NCBI GenBank assembly: GCA_037157565.1
Contig: JAZHRO010000054.1
Location: forward strand, 19,885,501 to 19,949,500
Direction: 5' to 3'
Length of the DNA: 64,000 nucleotides
Origin: Thalassia testudinum
Lineage: Eukaryota > Streptophyta > Magnoliopsida > Alismatales > Hydrocharitaceae
Shown here: positions 49,441 through 62,520 of the stretch, one piece after another
Layout: the number at the start of each line of letters is the position of its first letter
Position numbering within the stretch: the stretch's first letter is position 1
Notes under the pieces: model-generated
Seen by the model: the letters and a program-made list of their open reading frames with translations, nothing else
Told to the model about the DNA's origin: nothing
Database searches by the model: none
Translations under genes and position numbers: made by a program

Positions 49441-49534
49441 AAGTAGGCCAGGTTAAAAATTTTTGTGAAAGATGGTTAGACTCGATTTAGGCTAACTACT
49501 ATACTAACTTCAACGATAATTTCACCATATTAAC

Positions 49535-52253
49535 ACAACCTATTCGAGTTCTACCAATAAGACGTCTGGAGTTTCAGTCAGACATCTGGACACAGGCCCG
49601 GATGTTTGCAAGTAGGAATTTTCGTTCATTCCTTTGCGCTCTGCGCGCGAGCGGCAGGCAGAGCTTCTCTCTCCTCCACACCCCTCACCCTTTAAACCCT
49701 AAACCCATTCTATTTAAACCCCCCTTCTCTTCTCACCACCCTCACGCCACTCTCCAGCCACCACCACCTCTAGCATCTCCCTCTTGCGGCCGTGGCGAGG
49801 GAAAATGAGAGTGATGAGAGAGGGGGCGAGCGAGGGAGAAGTGAGAGAGGGAGAGAGAGAGGAAGAAGAACGTGAAGGTCGAAGGACCTTCGGGAGCTCG
49901 GTGGAGCTCGCATGGCTGGCGGCGGGCACGCGCACGAGGAGGAGGGGCTTGGGGAGGCAGCCTCTCGTCCCTCTGCAGCTGCTGAAGTTGCTGCGGTGCA
50001 CTACGGGCAACGTTACGAGGAGAGGAGCATTGCGGAGGAGGTTATGGTATTGGAGGTTTTCCAGTATCAGACGTCTAAAGCATCGACCAGACATCTGGAG
50101 AGGTACCGGGACGTCTGGAGCTGAAGCCGGGCGTCTGAAAGCACAATATCGCGCGAGGTATGTATCTTCCTGCGTTACTTTCCGCCATGCATACTGTAGC
50201 ACAGGAGATGTTGGGCTAAAGATGTGCATGCGATTTTCGTACGCAGGTGAGGGCTTTGGGAAGGCGTGCGGTGCGCTTTCTAAGTACTTTTGAATGTTTG
50301 ATCACGTCGCCAGACGTCTGGAGGTACTTCTAGACGACCGGAGGCCTTGTCCGACGTCTGGAGCTGGCCCCAGACAGTCGCAGAGGGAGTCTGGACGTCT
50401 GAGGCAGCCGCAAGAAGTGCAAGGTGAGATTTGACATCTTTTAAGACGTCTGGGATTAGTCCCAAACATCTGACTTTGGGCAGTAACCGTGTTTTTGACC
50501 AGTTTAGGGCCCAAACAGAATCGGATTTCCGCAAATGAAGTACCACTGTTTTCCACTCGAGTTTCTCTACGTGTTCATGTTGAGTATTTACTATTTTGAG
50601 GTCGTCTGATGTAAATTAGTCGTTGGTACAGGTTACCAGTCGATGGCATGTTTGAGGCCCGCGGAGACGACGAGATTTGCGGTGCAGGCCTCCATTCCTC
50701 CCGTGATACCTGGTAAAGTGGTTTAATTCAGTTGTTAATATTTAAATAAGAATGTACTTGTTTGGAATAATCGGATCGAACTCTAGGATGTGGAATGAAC
50801 CCTAGGGTAGAAATGTATGAGCCTGTTTTGAGCTGTACTGTTTACTTGAGTGCATGGTTAAAATAAATTGCTAGCAAATGGTATTAGTGTAATTACGAGA
50901 TGTATGTTAAAATACGAGTTGCCTGTATGTGAATGAGAAAGTGAATTGTGAAACTACATGTTGCATGTATATGATTGAGAATTAAATTGTGAAAACACGA
51001 GCTGCTTGTATATGGATGAGGAACGAGTTATGAAACATGAGATCTGAATATGGATAAATGAGATGAAGATGAGCATGAACCCTATAGGGAATTAGGAGTA
51101 GAACTCCTATGTATGAAAGGAATCCGGAATGTAGACGGGAAGTGAGCTGGCTCTTGTGTACACGGTACTAAGAAGAGCAACTGTCCCTTTTAGTGTAGAG
51201 CGGAGCTAGCCGCCCTTGGGTTAAGACCCGGGGTTAGGATTGACCATTCTACACCGACTCTTGTTGGCCCTTGTGTACGTCGTACCGAGGCGTGCTACTA
51301 GTGTAGGAGGGGAGCTAGCCACCCCATGGGGCCCGGGGTTAAGCTAGCCACCCTACACCGACTTTGTTAGGCCGCTGGGTAAATCGGGGTAGTCGAATGA
51401 GGGTACGCGAACTGTGGAGGGGCGAGACCCCTGTTTGGTTCTGAGGGACGAGACCCCTATTTTGAGAGGGCAAGGCCCTATACTGTTCCGTGCTGTACTT
51501 TAGGCATACCCGCTAGCGGAAATGACTGACCACGTGTCAGTGCGGGATAGCTACCTGTGCGCTTATCACGTGTGCCGTAGTCACCGCTACGTCTCGACAA
51601 TGACCTCGGGGCGGTTGATTGGGTGTAGGACTACCGTGGGGGACTCTTCCGGCCAGGAGAGCACCACATGTACCTTCTACTCCACGGAAAAGACTGCAAT
51701 CAAGTTCGTTCCCACGAGGAACAAGCAAGATCAAGAAATACTTGGATACTTTGAGAAATAGATGAACTAGAAATACATAAATGAGATAAATAGAAATGAG
51801 AATAAAACATGCTTGTTGTTTTGACTTTACTTGCACATAAATAATATAAACACCACTCTATTCAGCGTTTGCTGACTCCGTCTTTTCGTAACCCTGTTTA
51901 GGACCAAGAGTTGAGCAGCCCGAGTTTCCGGCTGCAGAGGGAGTTGGGCCCAACCGTAGTAGTTTTTTTTCCAGCTCTTTTATTTCTGCTGTAGTTGTGA
52001 GTACTGAATTTTAAAATTACTATTCTCGTTACTTTTTATTTTCTGTTGTTGTTGTGGTGACATGTACTATTTTTGAGACAGTTGTTCTACTTTCCTTTAC
52101 TATTTTATTTTCCTTCTGTTTAGTTATATTACATGTGTGAATGTAGTTTATTTTTTTGCTTTTGGTTATTTCTCGTTGAACAACTAGGTCTTAGGATTAG
52201 TCGAGGCAAGCTGGTCTCAGGACCTGTAGGGATCCGGAAGCCGGGTCGTAACA
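49535..52253 (+). mobile_element. Tekay-family LTR in plus orientation
   Basis: It is the reverse complement of the other Tekay LTRs: the end CCGGGTCGTAACA at 52253 corresponds to TGTTACGACCCGG. Its telo-box (49694-49706) and TATA (CTATTTAAAC, 49710-49719) are on the plus strand, followed by the ATG-rich GC block, GACGTCTG motifs (50050-50470) and the hairpin segment (51640-51720). The left end is eroded (no TG found), so the border is approximate and no TSD can be proven. Confidence 0.7.
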
Positions 52254-53836
52254 CAAACCATAAATATGATGATAGAGCCACTAATGTAAAATTAGAAAAG
52301 GATAGTGCATGCACTCAGCAATAAAAAAACAAATTTAGCGAGAATGGCATGGATAATGATAGTGTAAATATTTAAGACAATCTAGGGCAGTAAATCAATA
52401 CACAAGAAAAAGGGAATGGGGGAACTATACCTCTGTTCATCGAAAACTCTGGGTGCATAGCAAACCTACAACTTAGTTTACCACCCATGACTATTGTGTA
52501 GTGTGACCATGGCATGTGCAATAAACACACAAAGAGGTACCCTGCGTTGACACGCAGCAAGTCGTTTCCATTAACAAGTATGCACAAAAATGGTAACAAG
52601 AATTATCCCACCTTAGCACTGCGTACTCCTTACCTAGCTATCCTGGTCGGCCCTACGTGGGTCCAACAAAGTTTGTGCAAAAAAGGTTGTCTCTCTCCCA
52701 CATCCCAAACTTGAGGAGGTCAGCTCTCAGTGGTTAGCTCTCTTTGGTATTCGTGTACACGAGAGTCTGCTCATCCCCACACACCAAAATCTCAACACAA
52801 GTCTGTCACCCTCAATACCCAACTATTCCGATTCCATATCATTTCTAGTTGTTCACCTCACAAGCCAGGTCTTTCCCATGATCCTCAAATTTTATTTCCT
52901 TTTCTTTAATTATCAAAATTCTCATCTCATGTAGGGTTCGGTGCGCTTAACGCTCGTTATCTAGTTTTCCCCTATGATTCGAGTATGCCCCTACTTTTAT
53001 TGCTAACAAATTCTCAACCATAGTCGCATACATTGGCAAAATAAAGTGGCATTTATTTATTTAGTAGCTATCATATGTTAGCTATTAACATTGGCAATTA
53101 TAGTCTATAAACAACCACCAACATCCCGAACCATAAATATGATGATAGAGCCACTAATGTAAAATAAGAAAAAGATATTGCATGTACTTAGCAATAAAAA
53201 AGATAGATTTAGTGAGAATGGCATGGATAACGATAGTGTAAATATTTAAGACAATCTAGAGCAGTAAATCAATACACAAGAAAAAGGGAATGGGGCACTA
53301 TACCTTTGTTCATTGAACACTTTGGGTGCATAGCAAACCTACCTCCACTACCCACAAGCGTTGAGCATGCTCCTTCTCGCGTTGACTAGTCTTTAGGGGC
53401 GGACCTTGGGGTAAATAGGGTAAAACATTGGGTCAAAAAGGGCCTTAATGACTTATTTTAATTTTTCAGTAACTCCTTTGTGCTCAGAAGTTGATGAAAA
53501 TGGTGTCAAAATGTGGAAAATCGAAAAATCTTTCCAATGGTATCTTTCATGAGAGACTCTGAGATCTTTTGGGCCCTAAATCAGCCCAAAAATCTCACTA
53601 GGGTCACATGAATCACCCTTGGACTAGCAGGTCCAACTAGTTCGTGGGAATTAGGTCCCTTGCTTGTGCTACCGCGCGACATTCGCAGGTTCGTGCGTGC
53701 ATTGCGCGCTAGTCGCTTCTCTATCGCCGCTAGATCACGTATGCATTGTTGAATCTTGCCTCCTCTCCCTTCGCACTTTCTTGATGTGAGTGTGTGATTC
53801 GAAATCACACCCTACCCTCCTTGCTTTGGTGTGGTG
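52254..53836 (-). mobile_element. Diverged LTR family E, copy 2 (interrupted)
   Basis: Positions 52466-53128 align with 46500-47190 of copy 1. The host sequence probably continues at 56531-56562 and from 58744, because a telo-box/TATA-like pair (CTTTTATAAGG, TTTAGGGTTT) stands at 58829-58854 in the expected position. If so, this LTR was hit by the insertions at 53837-56530 and 56563-58738, and perhaps by the LTR on its left. That reconstruction is inference. Confidence 0.45.
52256..53341. repeat. Direct duplication of about 210 bp around 660 bp
   Basis: Segment 52256-52466 (ACCATAAATATGATGATAGAG ... GCATAGCAAACCTAC, ends given) recurs at 53129-53341 with about 10% change. The intervening 660 bp is family E LTR sequence. 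This is either a tandem duplication with an 870-bp unit or overlap of two LTR copies. Confidence 0.8.
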
Positions 53837-56530
53837 TGTGACGACCTGAGTCCCGCCAATGTACGAGATCTGAGTCATCTTATGCTAACAACTAATACAA
53901 AATCCCACAAGATCGTAGTCACCCAACATAAAGTCATAAAACATCCATAACCGACCTTCATTCATAAAGCACTAAATGAAAGAAACAAAAGCACTGACAA
54001 TAAAAGTAAAGTTCTCTTAAAGCATAAATAAATGAAAGTCTAATTTGTAATGTCCCAAAATATGGGTTTCGATTCATTTCAAAGTGGTTCTAGCCAGTTC
54101 GAACCCGAAAACTCGGTTAAGGTTTGGTGATGGTGTTAAAACCCCTTAAATTGCCAAAAAATGCGTATTTTGAGTCAACCCTTGTTCAAAATTTGTCAAA
54201 AGGGTTCCATATGTGATATTATTGGATTCCTCTCATCACAAGCTTTCGAACGACACTTGTTTCGCGCGATTTCGAGTTGTATAGCTCAAGTTATGACCAA
54301 AAGAAGTCACCAGGGACCTAAATGTAAGGTGAATCAAACATAAGGGCAATTTGGATATTTCAACCAACTAAACCTATTCTAAACCACCCTTAAAATCTAT
54401 TTAAGGACCCCTTGGGTCCTTTGGGTCATCATTCATCCTTAAATCTCTCTAAGCAAGAGGGAAATGGAGAAGAAAAACCTTAGTTTTTCTTCTTCAAAAT
54501 CAAAAATTTATTTCTTAGGGACTTGAGTGCGATTCCGCAAAATCCAGAGTTCCCATCACAAAAGATGCAGTGGCAATGGCGACGCGCAGCAAGTGCGTGA
54601 CAAGTGGCAGCGGCGATGCACGAGAAGGCGACACATGGCATGGGAGTGAGCACGACTTCGCGCGGGCACGCACGTGCATTCGCAAGCGAGAAGCGGCAAA
54701 TTGTGTCATGTGGTGTGATCAAATGAGGCAAGCGGCGATCCGCGGGTGAGTAGGTGTGTGACGTGTGGCACATGCACGGGGGCGTTAGGCGGCACTTGCA
54801 CGGGCGCATCGGGCGGCACATGCGTGGGCTTTTGATCGAACTCTGAACCCCCTTGCATTGTTTCGTCCAGTTCGAGGCCTTCCCGACCTCAGATTTCGAC
54901 AAATAAGGTACCGTTGGAATTGTATCGACGCGTACTATGCGTTGGTATGATTTATTTTCACTTTTGAGTATGTTCTACTTATTAAAAATTGGAAACGTAA
55001 TTAGGTGTCCTCGATCTTGTCTTGGGTCCGATTGAACCAGGTTATCTTCCTGGAGCGTGCACGAGGCAAGCGTGGGGATTGTTCCTAGGACTAATGCACA
55101 CGGTTTAGAGTCACCATGACCCTCTAGTGGCATTAGGTAGAGTAGTCTACCATTCTTTCAATTCTATCGTTTTCTTGAGTATTTATGGACCTGTCATGAC
55201 CACTCTTTTCGTATACCACCTCGGTTGGCATGTACTCTTCTTTTGTTGAGTTCGGAACCTTCCAATACTTTCTTTGATTTATGGGCACTTAAAAGAGAAA
55301 TAATAGGTTTTATGTAAATAATATAGATTAATGTACTTTATTATCGCATGAATGAAACAAACCCCGTTTTCCGTAAAATGAGTTTTGTTATTTCTAAAAA
55401 CATCTAAGTAACGTAGGGCCACTGTTACAAGATGGAAACTACTTGTAAAAGGAAAATGGTATGGTGAACAATTACAAAGCTTAGAATTAAAGATGTGAAA
55501 TTACTAAGGATCTTCCTAAATTAAAAAAGTACGAGATACAAGTTATCTGGAAATTGATTGTATAATACGACAGGTATGGCGGAAAGAATAAAAGGATTAG
55601 ATAACCAGTTTCAACCCCGCTACGTGCTAGGATTTTGACCGTAGCTTTAGGTCTTTTCAAACCAGGTTAGGGGCTGGTTTAGGGAGTTGCTGGCGTCCCT
55701 ACGACTCTTTGGTTAGGCTTAATAACCAACTGGGATAGCGCATTCGCAAGGCTCGAAGTTAGAGCAGTTCTTTCGGTCGGTGGGTGGGACGTTGGCTATC
55801 TGTAGCTCAGCGTACACAGCGTTTATACGTGTTTACGCTACACAACGTAGCCGCTACCCCTTTCTTCCATGATCCCAGGGTGACGAAGTGTGGTGACTAG
55901 ATAGATATAAGCAGCCCTCCTAGCCAGGAAGGTGGCTTATATCAGTCTTGCACCACAGAAAGTTACATGAAATCATCTCGTGCCCAAGATATTGATTAAC
56001 AATTTGAGAACAATAAGAACATAGGCAAATTGCATATAAAGGACTGGATATAATTTATAAACAGACAATTTATCAAGATAGTGCCTTTATATATTGTACT
56101 TTGTACTTGAGTCACTTGTACTACTCTACTCAATTTTCACTGACGCTGTCTCGGGTTCCATACTTAGGTGTTGCTGAGTAGTCGGGTGCTGCGACTGCAG
56201 TTAGTCAGACCTCCACGGAACCAGATCCTATCTGAAGAGACGGTCCATACCGAGCCAGAGGCTCATAGTTGTAGTTTCTTTCGCACTAGTAGAGTTTTAT
56301 TTCTAGTTTTCTTAATAGTTGTATTAGACTCTTATTTATTTTTGCTATAGGAAAATTTTACTTTTATTGTCACCACTTCTGTTTCTTTCATTTAATGCTT
56401 TATGAATGAATATTGGTTATGGATGTTTTATGACTTTATGTTAGGTGACTGCGATCTTATGGGAATTCGTGCTAGTTATTAGCACAAGACGACTCGAGTC
56501 TTGTAGGTTGGCGGGGCTCGGGTTGTCACA
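53837..56530. mobile_element. LTR with an inverted copy of its own end, inside one TSD
   Basis: The whole block is flanked by the 5-bp duplication TGGTG (53832-53836, 56531-56535). Positions 54046-56530 form a complete minus-oriented LTR-like unit (TGTAATGTCCC ... GGGTTGTCACA, 2485 bp). In front of it, 53837-54045 (starting TGTGACGACC) is an inverted, roughly 85%-identical copy of the first 209 bp of that unit (56530-56322). Both outer ends are therefore the same LTR terminus, in opposite orientation. No coding region was recognised; the lineage is unknown. Confidence 0.65.
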
Positions 56531-56562
56531 TGGTGCATGCGCAAGGGAGGAGAGAGGGCAGC

Positions 56563-58738
56563 TGTAACGACCCGGTTCCGGAGTCCCTACGAGACACGAG
56601 AACTGGACCGACTCAATTAATCCCAAGACCTAGTCGTCCAACGAGGAAGTAACCAAAAGAGCAGTAAAATAAACCACATTCAGCATGAATATAACTAACA
56701 GTAAGAAAGTACAGCAGTAAGGAAAGAAACTACCACAGTATGTACCACCACAACAGTAGAACAACATTCATAATATAATTTGAACTGCAGGTAAAGAAAG
56801 TACAGCGGAAACAAGAACTACTCACTACAACGTAACAAAAAGAATTACAAGAGACAGTGGTAACTCTACTGGACCCTACTCGGCCCAGCGTCCTCTGCAG
56901 CCGCTGACCCTAGCTACTCAAACCTGGTCCTGAAAAGGGTAACGAGTGTAACATGTCAGCAAAACCCTGAGTAGAGTGGCAACTAAACTAAAGACAACAG
57001 TAGAGTGTACAGTAGCTGTTATGTTCGATTACTTTCTTTATTCACATCTTTCAATTGTTTCACTATTTCATTTATTCCTCAGATCTTTTTCTTGATCTCG
57101 AATGTTCCTCGTGGGAACGATCTTGATTGTAGTCTTTTCCAAAAAGTAGAAGTAGCACGTGGTGCTCTCCTGGCCGGGAGAGTCCCCCGTGGTGATCCTA
57201 CCCTCAGTCAACCACCCCAAGGTCACTGACAGACGTAACGGTGACTACGGCACGCGCGATAAACGTACAGGTAGCTAACCCGTACTGGCACGCGGTCAGT
57301 CGTTTCCGTTAACGGGTGCGCCCAAAGCACAGCACGGAACCAGTCCAGGGCAGAGCCCTCTCAGTAACAGGGGTCCAACCCCTCCACAGTAACCAAACCG
57401 GGGCCTTGCCCCTCCACAGTCCGCGCACCCTCGCCTGACTACCCTGGTTTGCCCCAGTGGGCCTAAACAAGTCGGTGTAGGAGGCTAGCAGAACCCCGGG
57501 GCCCGTGGGGTAGCTAGTGCCCTCCTAACACTAGTAGCTCTCCTCGGTACTACGTACACGAGGGCCAGCAAGTCGGTACAGAGCGGCCGGTCCTAACCCC
57601 GGGTCCCTGGGGGTGGCTGGCCCCACTCTGCACTAAACAGGTACAGGTACTTCCCTTGGTACTACGTACCCAAGAGACAGTACACAACTACATCTCAGTT
57701 CCATTCCTTTCTCTTTCCAGGAGTTCCACTCCTAATTCCCCTGTAGGGTTCCATCCTTTTTACTCAAACATCCAGGTTTCACTTTCCAGTTTCACATTCT
57801 TACAATCCATGCTCTCAACCACGTTATTTATTCACAACAGGCAGCTGTTAATTCAAATTACAGGCAGCTTTATATCTCTTTCCATTTTCCAAGACTGCAG
57901 TATTATACATTCCACTAGTTTTCCCATCCTAGGATTCATGCCATATCCTAGGATCTATCATACAATCTAGTTTTCCAACCCTAGGATTCATGCAACACCT
58001 AGGAGCTATCATTCCATCTATTTCTCATTCCTAGGATTCATGCAATGTCCTAGGTTCTATTTATGGTTCCATAATTTAACAGATTTTATTAATAACTTGA
58101 AGCCACTCTACCAGGTACAACGGGAGTAATGGGGGCGTGATCGGGAATCCCGCGTGCCTCCAGCACAGACGTCTGATTCTGGAAATTTTTCCAGAACCAG
58201 GGCGCGACTCGCCCTCCGCTCGCGACGCCGCTCCTCGTCGCACCTCGTGCGCCTGCTGCTCGAGCCGCAGCAGGCCTCCCGCGTCGTTCCGCGCCCGCTG
58301 CGCTTCCCACCGGCCGGCCCTGGCAGCCCCGGCGAGCTCGCCCTCACGGCTGAGCGCCGCTCTCGCACGCAGCACCCCCTCCGCGGTCACTGCAGCCATC
58401 GCCGCCGCAGGAACCCCGCGCCCGCTCTCGCGCACTGGAAGGAGAAGAGGAAAGGGGTGGAGGTGACGGGAGGGAGCGCGTGGCCTTTTAAGGCCGCGCG
58501 AGGAGGAGAGAGAATCGCGGCAGGGCGTCTGCAGCCGCAGAGGGAATAACGAATATGCGGGTCTGCGCGCTCAGGCGCGCAGACGACCCGCACGTGTCGA
58601 AAATAACTGATTTCCAGACGTCTGGAAACGATCCCAGACGTCTGGTCCGACGTCTGGATGTGATCCCAGACGTCTGGTCCGACGTCTGGGCAACCTCCCA
58701 GACGTCTTAAAAGACGTCTGGGACACGCATTCGTAATA
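56563..58738 (-). mobile_element. Solo LTR, Tekay family, with tandem GACGTCTG block
   Basis: A 2176-bp LTR (TGTAACGACCCGG ... CGCATTCGTAATA) flanked by the perfect TSD GCAGC (56558-56562, 58739-58743). It carries the conserved hairpin segment at 57100-57190 and GGGGTC/GCCCC modules at 57370-57415. A GC-rich block (58190-58590) and a dense motif block at the promoter-proximal end follow. Three repeats of CCTAGGATTCATGC with spacing of about 60 bp lie at 57925-58055. Confidence 0.8.
58610..58722. repeat. Tandem GACGTCTG repeat at LTR end
   Basis: Six GACGTCTG octamers plus one GACGTCTT occur within 110 bp. They are organised as a near-perfect 33-bp unit, GATCCCAGACGTCTGG plus TCCGACGTCTGG, repeated twice. 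It lies at the start of the LTR in the direction of minus-strand transcription. Confidence 0.85.
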
Positions 58739-58743
58739 GCAGC

Positions 58744-59059
58744 TCTCTCTCAGCTAAGAGCGGTGGTGAGTCACCTAAGATAAAGGCAACAAGAGGAGTT
58801 GCGCGAAAAATGAGGATACAAGTGTCTTTTATAAGGTTAGGTTTAGGGTTTAGAGGTGGGGTGGGGCATTTTATGGTTTTTACCCTAAAATTTACGTTCT
58901 TTGAATGAGCCCCCCAACCACTAAAATTTGAGGATGTGAAAAATGCGTTCAATCTCTCAATGTGGGAAAGAATTACAATAGGTCCCTCAGATGCACTCCG
59001 TGCAAAAATTGTAGGGGTCCCTAAGAGTTTAGAAATTTTTCTCCAAGGTTCTCGAGTGC
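58744..59059. other. Flank with LTR-like promoter remnant
   Basis: CTTTTATAAGGTTAGGTTTAG (about 58828-58848) resembles the TATA/telo-box pair of the Tekay LTRs. It is probably the tail of LTR family E copy 2. There is no ORF of interest. Confidence 0.35.
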
Positions 59060-59238
59060 ATTAATAAGAGAAATGTTTGGTATACACTCAAGTGTACACC
59101 AACTTGTATACCCCCTCCCTTTATTAGAGAGGGGTGTAATGGTTCATGACATCGTCATGTGTCCAAATGATGTCATGGATCATAGACTCAAGTGTACAAA
59201 TTGATATACACTTGAGTGAACACCTTCTTCATTAATAA
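59060..59238. mobile_element. Short MITE-like inverted repeat
   Basis: The left arm (ATTAATAAG..AAATGTTTGG, then TATACACTCAAGTGTACACC) matches the reverse complement of the right arm (GTGTACAAATTGATATACAC, then TTGAGTGAACACC..CATTAATAAT) over about 50 bp with several mismatches. The total is about 180 bp and non-coding. An inner pair CATGACATC/GATGTCATGG extends the stem. A TTAATAA-like sequence at both outer edges may be the target. Confidence 0.45.
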
Positions 59239-59239
59239 T

Positions 59240-62200
59240 GTGCAGAATTTATGAGAATCCAAATACACATTAATGGGCATGTTCAATTTACAAAAACCCC
59301 CCTAGGGTTTGGAAAATTAAATAATGACTCCTAGGTGCACTATTAACTACATAGAATTACCGAAATCAACTTGGGATCATAGAAATTATCTTGTGACCCT
59401 CAAGAATCAAATGGGTCATTTCAATAATTCTCCACAATTTCTTTATTATTTCTTTGAATATTCCTTGTTTCTTCGTTACATTGTTAAAATTGTAGGTAGA
59501 TATATTAAATTTAAAAGTTTATTATTTTAACCATCAATACTTTGATATTTGTTAAAAATTAGAATTAAATTATATAATTTTTAAAATTATTTTTAAAATT
59601 TTTATTTACTAAATTATACACTTTATTCTTTTTAAATAATAATTGGGCCTAAGCTCTTGGTTTGACCCATTTATTTTAAGTTGGACGTGAATTTGAGTTA
59701 GAATTTTACAAATTAAATGACCCTGAGTTCAACCAATAAATTTGTTTAATCAAATAGACTTGAATTGAACCTAGGTTGGTCTTGAAGGCCCAAGTCTCAA
59801 CCTTGTAAATAGTAATGCAATCCTAAAAAGGGAAAGAAGTGAAGGGCAAATAAAGAAGAAGCTACGTGCAAATGTGGAATAGTAAAATTAAATTTCTTGT
59901 GCATTGGAATTATCCCACACCGTGATGGTAGCGAGGAAGTCAAGCAAAAAATTAATTTAATAACCTACAACCACGACAAATTTTGAGGGAAGAGAGACTC
60001 GAAAAAGAATGGGCACGAATTGCACGGAAGAAAACCTATGCCCATACTTCTGCATACAAATCAAACAAGATGACCTCTGAAAAACTCATCAGAAGAAGTC
60101 CAAAAAACAATGTTTAAATGAGCTCCCGTTTAATAACATTGTTCCCAATTCATAAAATTACTTACCCTTTTGCCTAATTTATTTACGTTGGTAATTTTAC
60201 AATTAGTGATGAAACATATATATTAGGCTTACTTTTTCAATAGAACAATATTAGTGAGAACATGATGCTCGAAGAGTTATAATAACATATATGACAGTTT
60301 ATAATTGGTTACATCTTATATAGTATTTTATTTCATTTTCTATTTTTCAACTAACATGACTGATCGTCGAGTTACTTATAATTATCCCAAAAAATGCTTA
60401 AGTTGATGATTTACAATATTCATGCTTTCAAAAATCATAAGGATTTAAGAGATCAACGTCGCAACTGGTTTCACCCTTGCACAAGAATTCAGAAAATAAT
60501 ACATTTAAGAGCTCCACTCATAGGCAAATACTTTTATGATCACTTTACCTCCACCCATCAAGTACAGAGTTACAAAGGTAAGAATTCCCCCAAACTTTGA
60601 CAGAAATATGTGGTAATTTTTCCTCTATAATTTTATTTCTCGACAGAAATTTATATTGACCTTTCACAAAAAGCAAGCAGCATCCTTTTTTTCTTTTTAA
60701 ATATTAGCTTGTATGTTTGCAAACACTAATTGCGAGATTGCCATAGATTTTCTTTACTTTCCATTTTTGCAACTGACATGAATCATTCTTTTTCGACCAA
60801 TTGTCACCATTTTTTTTCTTTTATAGTAATTGAAACATTTGCATTAATAAAATATACAGATGAATTGTACTAAGCTTAGAATTCGACCAGAAACTATAAT
60901 AAAAACATTATGCTTGATCAACTTCCAATAACATCTGCATCACTTTTGTAATCAGCAAGATGATATTCTTAAAAAGAGCTGCAATTTGCCTAACATCACA
61001 AAATGCTTAATACTTACGTAGATTTTGAAATACCTCAAGTTTATAACATCGTTAGTACATTCGCACTCGCATAGGAATTGGCTTGACGGTCGATATAAGT
61101 GCTACACCTATAAATAATTGTTTAAGAATAAGTACCTTGTATTTTAAACCCGGAAAGGGGATACCCATAATAAATCATCATTTTCATGTCTTCATTGAAA
61201 TAAATACAGAGAGAATGTCAAAAGATGAAAGAGAATAAGTCGACGGTCACGACGAAGTGGGACCAGAGATCAAGTTGAAGAATGCTGCAAAGAAACCTTC
61301 AAATGCCCTTATCAAATGTTTGAAACAACATGCAGAAAATATGTGAATGAAATATAAGACCAAACCCTAAAATCCCTTTTCAAGCACATAGCGACAGCAA
61401 CATAACCTACCAGTGGACCTACCAGTGGACACGATCTTTTACCATGAGATCTTACGTTGCAGGATCTATTCCATAATATAAAAACTTGCAAACAAAAGGG
61501 ATCTTGTGTTGGTGTTATGTGTAACTTAAGATAATTTTGTGAGAGTGTTTGTGTGAATAGAGGATAAGGTGAGAATAAGTTAGGGATAGAAAATTAAGGT
61601 GTTTATTTGAAAATAAGAGATAAAATGAGGGATAAGTTGTTAAAGGACAATTATATCATTTGATTGGTAGTTATATTGGTTAATGAATTTTTACCTTTCT
61701 TTAAAGGTAAAGGAGAAGGGGAGGGTAAATGTGGAAAGAGTGCAAGATTTAGGAAAAGGGTTGCAAGGGGATTAGAACATAGGATAACTTATCCCTCACC
61801 TATATCCAGGTTTGAGGAAACCTGAGTTTGGGATAAAATATGAATTGGCTTATTCTTTTTCGTAAACATAGGATATCCCACGAAAACGTGAGATATCTCA
61901 CAACATAAACAGAAAAGTTTACAATCCAGATATAGAGAGCTTCATAATAGGAGTGAAGAGGATGCAAATAACAGTTAATGATGTTGAAAAGAATGACTAG
62001 CTCGAGCAGTGATGGGGGAAGAAGTGGCCATCAAGAAAAAGAAAAGAGACTCAAATAGCACGCATCAAGGGTGAAACACTTAGAGGGTGGTGAACCTAAT
62101 ATGTCACTAGTTAGAAAGCTCTCAACAATCCTAAAAAAATGACAAGAATGAGACATTGCTACTTCTTGCTCCTGTATATTTCAGAGCCTTTCTCTTCCCA

Positions 62201-62520
62201 TATAGAGATTGCATAATATACCCAATCATTATTCAGATACAAGCAAGTTGGAGAGCAAGCCTGGGCAAAGGCAATCCATGCACGCATGAACCAAGAGATG
62301 AGGAAGATGGCAATAAAGACCAAAGAGAGAACACAATTCGGCTACCTACATGGATGTTGCCCACTTCTTACAGTAAGATGACAACCATAAGTCCAAAGAT
62401 CTTACAATATGGTATAATTACTTCGTACCAACGTCAAACATTTTTCATGTTAGCTACTGTAGGCATTTGAGAAATTGAACTTAGCAAAACCAATTCACAA
62501 AAAAGTGGAACTTGTCCATT
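59240..62520. other. AT-rich intergenic stretch without recognised genes
   Basis: I see no coding region or RNA gene. Segment 61500-61870 has GGATAA/GATAAG-rich words at its left (AGAGGATAAGGTGAGAATAAG) and GGATAACTTATCC at its right, suggestive of a degraded DNA-transposon remnant. The rest is plain AT-rich DNA. Confidence 0.4.
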
